A program made the position numbers and the translations under genes. The notes below the pieces were generated by a model. The model did not search any database. It saw nothing but the letters and a program-made list of their open reading frames with translations, and was not told the origin of the DNA. DNA of 25,153 bases from Pilasporangium apinafurcum (Eukaryota > Oomycota > Peronosporomycetes > Pythiales > Pythiaceae): positions 65,698 to 90,850 of the forward strand of contig BCKE01000077.1 in NCBI GenBank assembly GCA_001600495.1. Reading direction: 5' to 3'. Of this stretch, positions 1 to 8,384 are shown piece after piece (the stretch's first letter is position 1; every line of letters begins with the position of its first letter).

Positions 1-303
1 CAAAAAAATATCGAAGTCGCCTTCTTCGAGGAGTCCTGCCAGCTTTACTGGTGTTATAGGCCCAAGAGGGAGTAGGTGTCCGGTACTTTGGTATCTTTGG
101 CATCTATGAGGATCTCCTTAGGCGATTACCGGCAAATAGACTAAAATCGTGTGGACGCGTTTGAGAGATTATTAGACCCCATGGATACTCTTCCTACACT
201 CTGTTCTTCTCGGGGTGACTCGAATGATCTCGGGAGTCTACGTAGGAGACACATGGCGAATATAGGGATATTCTTCGACTGCAAGCAATATTCTCGCAGT
301 TAA
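1..303 (-). pseudogene. 3' fragment of a TnpB/Fanzor-family gene (left, inverted copy)
   Basis: Read on the minus strand, about 285 down to 110 is clearly similar to the 3' part of the larger copy at 728-1600 on the plus strand. Both contain ENI..., a C-L/F-LRRL block, a GTAGGAAGAGTATCCATGG stretch and a CAAACGCGTCCACACG block, in the same order. The fragment starts about at the RD-x-N-A-x-x-N-I motif (degraded, around 275-300) and runs off the window at position 1. The zinc ribbon and everything upstream are missing. It is a dead relic. It also lacks two short tandem duplications that the right copy carries. Confidence 0.55.
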
Positions 304-459
304 CTGTTGTACAAGCGCAGGGATGGATTGACAAACCAAATACTCATTTAGCAGACATTTACGAGCACATCCACAGGACAAAAGATATCGACGACAGCGA
401 GAGTGACAGCGAACTAGAGTTTAGTAGAGAAGAATTGTCCGAGTCCAGTAGCGACTAAT
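297..459 (+). pseudogene. Acidic-tailed ORF fragment, unidentified
   Basis: A reading frame from about 297 encodes a segment with WIDKPNTHLADIYEHI followed by a Ser/Asp/Glu-rich tail (DDSESDSELEF), then a stop at 423-425. Removing one T from the TTTT run at 420-423 would let the acidic tail continue (REELSESSSD) to a TAA at 457-459, so one frameshift is likely. It abuts the left Fanzor fragment and may be the end of another element's protein or of a disrupted host gene. I do not recognise the family. Confidence 0.25.
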
Positions 460-727
460 TGCACCCAGACTGGATACTAACAGTAGCATTCATACACATA
501 TATGATGTCTCGTGGTGATTTCTGGTTGACAAAGAATTGCAAATTGTCATGTGTATATGGATCTTAGACTTGTCGGATCTTGTAGATTTGAGTGAGATAT
601 GGTAAATAAGCAAGTAAAAAAGACTCATAGATGGTGTCGTGTAGTGTAAATGCATTCGACCATCCCATCATAGCCCACCAGTTGGTTCACAAGTACAAGT
701 TGTGTGTCGAGTACTCACACTAGATCG
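460..727. other. Non-coding spacer between element fragments
   Basis: AT-rich, no supported gene. It separates the acidic-tail fragment from the right Fanzor copy. If the right copy was once full length, its missing N-terminal half (RuvC-I region) should lie here, but I see no recognisable remnant. Confidence 0.4.
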
Positions 728-1474
728 ATGAGCCAGGGACCCAAACGCAAGCGCAAGCGCGACGAGTACGAGGCTGATGCGCCAACAAACGATGCACTCA
801 AGTACTCGACCGTCACCATGAAGTGAGTGGCAATTTACCGCAATCCTATCATCCAGCAAGGAGTAAACGAGTGAGTACTGACGATGAAGAAAGTTCAGAT
901 CCGGACAATGGTTACGTTCAAGACAGCATCGTATGAGCAGTATATGACAAACGACAAGTATGTGTGGAGACATCTCGACTTCTTGGTGAGCTTTTGTGCA
1001 TCGCATCCATTTCACAAATGGGGTTTCCTTCAGTCCAGATTTAGTCGAAAGATGTTGGCACATCTGGCAAAGCGATTGGTATCTACACCAAGTCCTCAGG
1101 TTTGCATTGGTCTCGGTGATTGGAGTTAACAGGACTTCATCAAGGGTCACGCGCATGGACCCGTGAAGCGATTCGCATGTGAGCTGGCAAAGTGTGCGAC
1201 TGTGCTGCAGATCGACGAGTACTGGACGAGTCAGTGATGCTCCGAGTGCTACCAGCTTAAGGAGACGTCATTTCCAACGAAAAAAGCTGATGGGAGCATG
1301 GGCATCGAGCTTTCCCACTAGGTTCTCCACTGCAATAACAGCGAGTGCAGAATCATATGGAAATGAGATGTGAATGCGTCGGAAAACATCCTTACGCTCG
1401 CCACGTGTTTTCTACGTAGACTTTCAAGACCATTAGAGTTACGACGAGAAGGAAGGAATGTAGGAAGAGAATAG
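728..1474 (+). pseudogene. Decayed TnpB/Fanzor-family RNA-guided nuclease gene (C-terminal half)
   Basis: One continuous frame runs from ATG 728 to TAG 1472-1474, interrupted by six in-frame stops (824, 872, 1127, 1235, 1319, 1364) but no frameshifts. The product shows a KRKRKR basic patch near the start, FHKWGFLQSRFSRKM, a GLGDWS block, a G-x-x-x-x-P-x-K segment, DEYWTSQ, a zinc ribbon (CSEC at 1238-1249, then HC-x4-C at 1328-1348) and the C-terminal D-V-N-A-S-E-N-I box at 1367-1390. This order (TS..C..C, C..C, RD-x-N-A-x-x-N-I) is the C-terminal signature of TnpB and its eukaryotic homologues, the Fanzor proteins, which are RNA-guided DNA endonucleases carried by transposons. The Arg of the RD motif is now TGA, as expected if CGA mutated. 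The RuvC-I region is not seen, so the copy is truncated as well as full of stops. The motif call rests on memory of the family; non-functional status is direct. Confidence 0.7.
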
Positions 1475-1610
1475 AGTGTAGGAAGAGTATCCATGGACAG
1501 CGGGGGCATCAACCGACTTTTCAAATAGAGAGTCAGCCGACTTTTCAAACGCGTCCACACGGTTAGTCCGTATTCTGGTAAGTGCCAGTAAAAATAGCAT
1601 CTGCATGGGT
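1475..1610 (+). repeat. 3' non-coding part of the Fanzor element, with short tandem duplications
   Basis: Sequence similarity to the left copy continues past the stop to about 1590-1600 (GTAGGAAGAGTATCCATGG, CAAACGCGTCCACACG and a TTAGTC..GGTAA block), then fades, giving an approximate element end. This copy has two small direct duplications absent from the left copy: GTAGGAAGAG twice at about 1460-1487 (the first overlapping the end of the reading frame) and CCGACTTTTCAAA twice at about 1513-1550. Confidence 0.45.
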
Positions 1611-1747
1611 TTATTTTGAACCAAATGCGTCAAGCTCAATATGCACATCTCTATACTGACGAACTTAAACACAAGACTTATCTGCCAGTATTGCACCTCT
1701 GTCGCTGAGAACTGCTGCTCGATTGCAAGACTCCCAGGACTGGCAAG

Positions 1748-4110
1748 ATGGAGGTGGTGATATTGGCAGCGAAGGATGCGTCTACACTTCAACTTGATTC
1801 CATTCTTTGCTCTCTGCAATGTGTGTTGTGTTTTCGAAGGTTTTGGCGATGTGGCTTTCATCGAATATATTGACTCATAGCACGCTTCTTCGTCTTTGTT
1901 TCTAATGCAGCTTCTGCCGAGCCGATAGAGATCCTTGAGCAGCTTCCAATGGTAAGATGGACTCGTTTATAGCTCCACTGAACGAGTAATGATGTATCTC
2001 ATTCAATAAACAGGCGCCAGAGCTCATCCATGATAATCATTTGGTATGTTACTAATGGGAATTACGAAAATGAAATCGTTATGATCGTCTCTTATCCTTT
2101 GTTGATGGATCTGTTCTTTATAGTTTATATCGCGACAGTACATGACTGTCAGCAATTTAGCCTTTCTTCTTCAGGACCAGACCCAACGAACTAATCGACC
2201 TCGGTCTAGCGGCGATGGATCGTCGACATCTGGAGCAAACGGTGAGCTGGATACCAACCGCCTTATGAAGAAACTCGCGAAAGTATGACCGAGATGCAAC
2301 AAAAAGAGTCTCTGCTGGCATGTAATAACGATGTGGGCCTCTCCCGTTTGATAGAAATCGAAAATGGTTAAAACACTTACCGCAGAACTCGAGGCTGTAC
2401 GAGAAGACTTGGTACAAGCCATACAAAAAGCGACACACTTGCAGATGGAGCAGGAACAGCTATTTGAGGACGTTCAGGAAATGAAGTATCAATATGACAA
2501 GTGTGTCCGCTTTGTTGCGCTCAAATGGATGCGTCAACAACATATCTCACTTGTACCTTGGAAACTCGATTTCATAGATTGCTATTGAGCCACAACAAGA
2601 TAATGTGGGAATACTTACCCGCACGAGATCCGGATATGCAAGCTATCCCATGTATGGCGACACAAATCGAAGAGAATCCGACGATGATTGGTAAATATCC
2701 TCTCCAACAAGTCCTCGGATACGGTCAATATGCTGTAGTATATTCATCGTCAACACCAGATGAGCCGAATCTGGCTATTAAAGCTATCGACAAGGAAAAG
2801 CTGACCGATTTAGTAGCTCTTCATCGCGTTAATTCTGAAATTGCGTCGTTAAGAGACCCAGCACTGCATCACCCTGGTATTCTTGCGATGAAAGATGTTA
2901 TTCATACTCCAAAGTATATCTATTTAGTCACTGAGCGTGGTGGAAAGGATCTCTTCGAATGCTTTGGCGCACAGCAAGAGGGACTTTTAGAAGAAACGAT
3001 CAAACCGTTGATGCATCGGATCGCGTTGGCTGTACGCACACTACATTGTCACAACTATTGCCACCGAGATCTCAAACCGTGAGAAAGTACCTTCATTATT
3101 CTTTGGTAGTATCCGATTGACTAACTAACGTGCACGATCCTGTTGACAGAGAAAACATCCTTTACTCACCGAATAGCATGCATGGTGCTTCTCACTTGGT
3201 CAAACTTATCGATTTTGGTCTTTGCACGAAGGCTGTGACGGCTCATAATCATATGCTTCATGATTTCTGTGGGAGTCCTGGATTTTTCGCTCCTGAGATC
3301 ATCTTGGACGACTGCTATGATGGCATGAAGGCCGACATCTGGAGTCTTGGATGTATTTTACTGGAGGTATAATTGGTCGATTCTTCTTGCCACTGATTTG
3401 TCGTTCTGTGGATATGAGTGTACTTACTCATATTTGATTGATGCAGCTTGCTCTGGGTAACGCCGTTTTTGTTGCAATATGGATGAGCATGTACGAAGTG
3501 GAGATACTCAAAGACCACGAACGGTTTGCTGAACACATCAAAGCGGTAGGTGTTCCCAATACGCCAATGTTGGTTGACCATGCCTAACGTGAATCTTGGC
3601 TTCAAGTAGAGCCTACTCCAAGCTCGAGAGTACTGCCACAGTCCGAAATGGGGTCATTCGACTACGTTACGTCATCTTCTGCTGAGCATTCTATGCCCAA
3701 ACCCTCGCGAACGCTTTACCATCCACGAAATGCTTGATCATCCCTGGTTCAACAGTGAGACTGCATCGTCTGGATCAGCGTCCACTTTCGCGCCAGTATC
3801 GCCATTACAACGCACACAAAGCGAGAGTGTCAATGGATCTCACCCTCGCTCGCCGGTAAAAACGAAGTCAGCGATATCTACTCCATCCCCTCCCACCTTG
3901 AATGATGGGATTCGGTTGGGGGCAGTCATTCGCCGGCAGTCAGGCACCAACACTTCCTCACTCCCCGTGACACCGCCCACAACAACACGCCCTCAGTCCA
4001 CAGCAAAGCTGAACCTGCCCAGTTTATCCCCCGAGAAACCTATCGGACAACGATCTCACGAGAAAGCGTTTTCACAACGTCATGTCTCTGATCGTCCACC
4101 CTCCTCTTAG
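1748..4110 (+). CDS. Ser/Thr protein kinase with N-terminal coiled coil (frameshifted)
   Basis: Proposed exons are 1748-1820, 1911-1951, 2014-2043, 2175-3078, 3150-3366, 3447-3545 and 3610-4110. All junctions are GT..AG and in phase, giving about 620 residues. The kinase domain is complete: glycine loop LGYGQYAVVY, catalytic Lys in AIKAIDKEK, helix-C Glu in VNSEI, HRDLKPEN split by intron 3079-3149, DFG, APE, and the closing NPRERFTIHEMLDHPWF. A Ser/Pro/Thr-rich tail follows. Upstream lies a predicted coiled coil (LTAELEAVREDL..., QMEQEQLFEDV). The large fourth exon needs three frame corrections near 2284 (-1), 2362 (+1) and 2502 (+2). Their sum restores a whole number of codons. It is either a pseudogene in the making, an assembly artefact or a mis-modelled exon. 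It resembles the CAMK/ULK-type groups but I cannot assign a subfamily. The start ATG was chosen because exon 1 joins exon 2 in phase. Confidence 0.75.
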
Positions 4111-4243
4111 CTAAACCAACAACCGCACGACAAATCCGTCAAATCAATAGATCCACGCGACAACATGACAAAAACCATACGCTGACGCAGTTTGCAAAAT
4201 TATTCCGCTCTTGTATTTTTATGTGTGTTTGTATTTCCTGGGT
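4111..4243. other. Convergent 3' intergenic region
   Basis: 133 bp between the kinase stop and the tubulin cofactor A stop on the opposite strand. No gene is seen. The two transcripts probably overlap at their 3' ends or terminate here. Confidence 0.4.
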
Positions 4244-4655
4244 TTAGTTGAGTAAACTCGGGACCGCAGCGAGCAGTGTTTGTGCTTCCTGGAACGTTTC
4301 AAGGTGTTCCAATTCGGCTCGATGATTGTCGATGAACTGCGTGACATCAGTCGCGGCTTCCTGCAACCGCATTTGACAATCGGGAAGCATTGTCGCTGTC
4401 TCTACCAGTACTTCTTCTTGCTTCTTGATATCGTACTCGTCGCGTTGTTCATCTCGCATTTGTGCGATCTTCTTTTCCTGTGCGGAGAGCTCTTTCACAT
4501 AATACTCGAGATCTTTCTTCACTCTAAACGACAATAAAGCCATCCACAAAGCAATGTCGTCATGAATATCGACACTAGTCAGTGGGGTAGATTCATCGAA
4601 TACTTCATTACCTGCGCAGCGTGCCCACTTTGATCTTGAACTGCTTGTCTGCCAT
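4244..4655 (-). CDS. TBCA: Tubulin-specific chaperone A (cofactor A)
   Basis: Two exons, 4655-4612 and 4523-4244, join across an 88-nt GT..AG intron to give 107 residues, the usual length of the family (human about 108). The protein starts MADKQFKIKVGTLRR and continues VKKDLEYYVKEL, then the conserved DEYDIKKQEEVLVET and MLPDCQMRLQEA blocks of the three-helix bundle. Cofactor A binds beta-tubulin released from the cytosolic chaperonin and holds it for assembly of the alpha/beta dimer. The internal ATG at 4655 was preferred over an upstream one because only it yields the family N-terminus and a splice-compatible frame. Its 3' end faces the kinase gene. Confidence 0.9.
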
Positions 4656-5536
4656 GGCTTCCTCCACGAATGTTTCCCTTTCGTTAGATGTGCGCAAATG
4701 TCAAGAGTGATGGTCACGTGCCCATGAAACGGAGCGGCTTCATATTACCTCTATTTAGTGACAAGTCATTATTTGATACATAGGTTTCGTTTTCGAACCA
4801 TAGGTGTGAGTAACGTCGATGGGTTTCCAGCAGATGACCGAGAAGGCGGTCAATTCCTCGGAGCTTTTACACAACAGACACTCTATGTGATGCATCTGAG
4901 CTACGAACGCCCCATCAACGTAGCTAAAGCACAAAGCGCATCTCTGAATTGAATCAGATGTCCATGCACAAGTAGAGATGAAAGATAGGGGGGGACGTTC
5001 CTGTGAACCACATTTCATATCGTACGGTACTTCCACTCAAAAATACGTACAGTAGCCAATCACACTGACTCCACCACAAATGACTGTATGGAGCGCTGCT
5101 ATCTCATCCTTCCGCAAGCTAGACAAAGGTCTGGCACCCACATACACCCTCAGCAGCGCGATCACCACAGCCATATGGGGGAGGGTGTATTCTTGGTCAC
5201 TTTGGTTGACTGCCACGTGCAATCTTGATCTAATCTGTGCCCATAACCTTTATCGTTTTCCGGAAGGAGCTCCTCGATTCCACCTGTTCCGTTTTTGGTT
5301 CAACGATGCCGGTATACGAGATGTGCATATATCGAAAGAACAACAAACCTCCTGAACTGGAGAGAGAGATCGAAGGTGGGACTGCTGCCCATATTCTGTG
5401 CATTTTTTTTACGATTGACTCGAGAACAGCTGTGAGACATACAGCAGAGAACAGTTTCGCGCTGTACTTCCGACGTGCACCCGCACTCTTACTCACTGAC
5501 TGAAGTGACAACGTCGCCGACCAACAATAGCTCACT
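4656..5536. other. Unresolved region between TBCA and a basic hypothetical protein
   Basis: About 880 bp with no gene I can model. On the minus strand two frames look partly protein-like: 5036-4755, including RCALCFSYVDGAF and HHIECLLCKSSEELTAF, and 5222-5037. A spliced minus-strand gene, perhaps with a PTB-like beta-sandwich, is possible, but phases and start are not demonstrable. The region should also contain the TBCA promoter and the promoter of the gene starting at 5537. Confidence 0.3.
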
Positions 5537-6001
5537 ATGGGGCTCGGTCGCTTGCTGCGACGGGTGCAGCGATCCTTCCATCGGCTGCGGCTGCGTCGCA
5601 CGGCCAAGCAGCGCGGTGACGTGACTGAGATATGGGAGAATAACATTGAAACAAGTCACCATACCCCACAATCACGAGTCTTTGACCATCAACAATCGCA
5701 TCCACAGAAACGCCATCACTTATCCACGTGGTTTTGGCCACGACGGAGCATGCGCAAGAGCACCTTTAATGTCGATCTCCAACCGAATTGCGATGCCAGT
5801 ACACGCGCACAATCTACAGGCATGAAGGAACAACCAGCTAGTGATACACCTGAAGCGGTTGACATGGTGGACAACATGATTGCGTTACGGAAAAGCGAAT
5901 TGGATTCTGATGGGAATCCGACCATCGCGGGACGAGAGCGACGAATGTCGGCGCAACAACGCCGCGAATCACTACCACAGCCACGACGCGAGTGGATTTA
6001 G
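5537..6001 (+). CDS. Hypothetical basic protein, 154 aa
   Basis: Single-exon frame starting MGLGRLLRRVQRSFHRLRLRR, an amphipathic Arg/Leu-rich N-terminus, followed by a hydrophilic Gln/Arg/Ser-rich stretch and ending RRESLPQPRREWI. There is no signal peptide, no membrane segment and no domain I recognise. The N-terminal helix could bind membranes or nucleic acid, or act as a mitochondrial presequence; this is inference only. It is convergent with the VIPAS39-like gene, with about 400 bp between their stops. The frame is open for its whole length and has a clean ATG, but no family supports it. Confidence 0.5.
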   Translation: MGLGRLLRRVQRSFHRLRLRRTAKQRGDVTEIWENNIETSHHTPQSRVFDHQQSHPQKRHHLSTWFWPRRSMRKSTFNVDLQPNCDASTRAQSTGMKEQPASDTPEAVDMVDNMIALRKSELDSDGNPTIAGRERRMSAQQRRESLPQPRREWI

Positions 6002-6397
6002 ATCCAGTTTGAAACTATATGCGGTAATAACGCATTAATTTTTTTGAAGCAACGATCTTCGACAGCAGAAGAACGCGTGTATTCTAAAATTCGAAATGCG
6101 AATTTATTCCCAGCAGGGCACTGCTTTCGGTCATCGGAAATCGAGCAGTGGACAGATAATGTGAAGGTGATAAGAAGAAACCCAAGAGAAACTTTATGAA
6201 AAAGCAAAAGAGAAGCGAAGAAAAGACCAAAAACAGAAATGATAAGGAGGATAAAGAATGTTCTCCTCCATGATCATTGTATCATTTACAGGACAAGTGA
6301 TTATGCCTCGTAGGAGTGGAATATATTGCGAGAGGCTAAAGTTGCAATATATATGTGTGTTGAACGCATGGTCACGGTCTGGAGTGTTTTTTTGTCA
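6002..6397. other. Convergent intergenic region
   Basis: About 400 bp, purine-rich around 6170-6260 (many AAAAG/GAAAG runs on the plus strand). No gene supported. Confidence 0.4.
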
Positions 6398-7849
6398 TCA
6401 GTGACCACTATTCTCAGCACGCACACTTGCAGGAACGTCGATGCGGATAGACAAGGTTGCATTCTCGTCTACATCCTTTCGACAACTCCACGCCCCAGGA
6501 AATTTTGCATCGTGTTTCTGGTGCAACGCCTCTAACGTCATGAGGAGACTCGGCGGAGCTTGTCCTTGATCGGCGATGTCAAATATCGCACCATACCCGA
6601 GCACTGCCGGGTCAAAATCACCAGCGGATGATGAAAACACGCTCAAATTGAGTTTTGGTGCCTTTGCATACTCCTCTAGCTGTTGCCAGTCCTTAACGCG
6701 AGCCGCATTGACCATCGAGGAATAGAAGAACCGCTTGTCGTCAATATGGAACCGATCGCGTAGCTTTAAAGGATGGTTGTCCTTGCGTTTATCATTATTG
6801 TGGTAGAGCAAACAGTATCGAAGAAACTCGTTCACAGTCATGCGATGCACGCATCTTCTCGGGAATTTTACCCACACTGGATCCATGCCAAGGCGCTTGA
6901 TATTGGCAGTCAGTGCTTCGATCCATAATCGTTGCGTTTCTGGGGTACACGTGTCAAGGATCAATGCATGGTCACCATCACCGATTTGCACACAATATGG
7001 ACGAATCGAGAACTTCCCGGCGTAATTCAGCGGCACAACACGTAGCCCTTTCGAGAGCGTGAGACTACCTTTCTTGCGTCTATCCAGGAACGGATTCTTC
7101 GAAGTCGAGATCTTATCTACATCATGCTTGCTATAGATTAGCTCGTTGGATGACAACTGGACGTATCTACGCCGCCAATTTGCCTGGAGGTTTGTCGTGC
7201 CACGCGAGCGTTTGTCCATATACCCATCTTTCACTTGGGGTTCCGGGGCCGTATCAGTATCCTGGAGCTCCGTAACGATCTGTAACTCGGTTAATTCAAT
7301 GAATTCGTTTAAGAATTCCAAGCTCCACGCTGGGAACTGGTGACGATAGTGTTTAGCGATATCCACGACCTCCTTCGCCACTCGCACTGCTTTTTGGATA
7401 TGCCATTGCTTAGAGATTTGCAGTAGTAGCAGCGTTGCCAAGTCCTGATAGCGTTTGGTGGATGAATAGAGCTCTAGCATACCCTGCAGCGCATACAGCG
7501 AAACGATTTCGTTCGTGACAATGCATTGTTCCCATACATAATTGATCCACTGGCTCATAGCGATCGGAGTGTTTGCTGCTAGTTCCTTGTGGAAAAGAGC
7601 AGGCGTCATGGTTTGCGATAAGTAGAGCAGGACATCCAAGATCACACCAGTGCAGCATGTCTCCTCAGCGGCTCGAAGCAGTTCGCGTTTCTGGTGTAAA
7701 GCATGTAGAGGGAACTGGTAAAGGTCTCGAAAATCGCGGATCTTTGGATGAGTGTTATCATTGATGCCGCCACTGTTATTGTTATCATTTGGGTCAACGA
7801 GCCCCATGTGCACGCATAGGAGCTGGTCTACCAGCTCCGCTGCTTTCAT
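6398..7849 (-). CDS. VIPAS39/SPE-39-like (Vps16 C-terminal family) protein with internal PH domain
   Basis: Single exon of 483 residues. The N-terminal part (about 36-200) has the SPE-39/VIPAS39 pattern: FRDLYQFPLHALHQKRELL, ILDVLLYLSQTMTPALF, an FHKEL..P.A segment, then helical repeats. Residues 207-318 form a pleckstrin-homology domain (KDGYMDKRSRG, NWRRRYVQLSSNELIY, closing LWIEALTANIK). The C-terminus resumes the family pattern with DRFHIDDKRFFYSSMVNAARVKDWQQLEEYAK. In animals VIPAS39 pairs with VPS33B in a complex for late-endosome/lysosome and recycling traffic; the PH domain would add phosphoinositide binding. That role is inferred from family knowledge. The PH insertion is seen directly and is unlike the animal protein. 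Confidence 0.72.
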   Translation of the reverse strand: MKAAELVDQLLCVHMGLVDPNDNNNSGGINDNTHPKIRDFRDLYQFPLHALHQKRELLRAAEETCCTGVILDVLLYLSQTMTPALFHKELAANTPIAMSQWINYVWEQCIVTNEIVSLYALQGMLELYSSTKRYQDLATLLLLQISKQWHIQKAVRVAKEVVDIAKHYRHQFPAWSLEFLNEFIELTELQIVTELQDTDTAPEPQVKDGYMDKRSRGTTNLQANWRRRYVQLSSNELIYSKHDVDKISTSKNPFLDRRKKGSLTLSKGLRVVPLNYAGKFSIRPYCVQIGDGDHALILDTCTPETQRLWIEALTANIKRLGMDPVWVKFPRRCVHRMTVNEFLRYCLLYHNNDKRKDNHPLKLRDRFHIDDKRFFYSSMVNAARVKDWQQLEEYAKAPKLNLSVFSSSAGDFDPAVLGYGAIFDIADQGQAPPSLLMTLEALHQKHDAKFPGAWSCRKDVDENATLSIRIDVPASVRAENSGH

Positions 7850-8384
7850 TCTTCTCTGCAGTTGTTTTGAATGTCACAGAAAACGTAGCATTTGATGATT
7901 TTTGGTGTTGTGAAGAATTTATCAAAATTCATTATTGATACAATGCCGCACGTAACTGAAGTCGAGGCATCGCGAGTTTTTATAAAATGAAAATTGAAAG
8001 TTAACATTTGCTTTCACAGCATGGGAAGCCGTTGATTATCGATGGTTGAAGTTACTGTCACAAGCGAATAATGGAGAGATGGCATGCTCGTTTAGTGGCA
8101 ACTCAAGTGGATGACCAGCGATAACCATGAATGCACATCAACAATAAGGAGGTAGATACGCAGCGAGTAAAGCATGGTAATGACTCTCTTCACTTATGAA
8201 GAAAAAGTCAAGAGTAGTGCACACTACACGTCCGAAGGAATATCTGCTAGTATGAGAGCAATCGCTGGGAATTGATCTATGACACGTTTGAAAGGTTTGC
8301 TTTTGTTTTTTGTTTTGCAAGTTTGTCTATGGGAAATATTTCTGTCTATATGGCAAAAGTTTAGAACGGTCAAGAAGCAGAAGC
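7850..8384. other. Intergenic region upstream of the VIPAS39-like gene
   Basis: 535 bp between two minus-strand genes. AT-rich near 7900-8000. It should hold the promoter of the VIPAS39-like gene and the 3' end of the isoleucyl-tRNA synthetase transcript. Only short chance ORFs are present. Confidence 0.4.

Noticed and set aside
668-1156. 162-codon minus-strand open frame
   Set aside because: It is the antisense of the Fanzor-like frame, which has recognisable motifs; the minus-strand product has none.
1318-1861. Minus-strand frames of 80 and 140 codons
   Set aside because: Antisense to the 3' end of the Fanzor element and to kinase exon 1; similarity to the left repeat is explained by the element itself.
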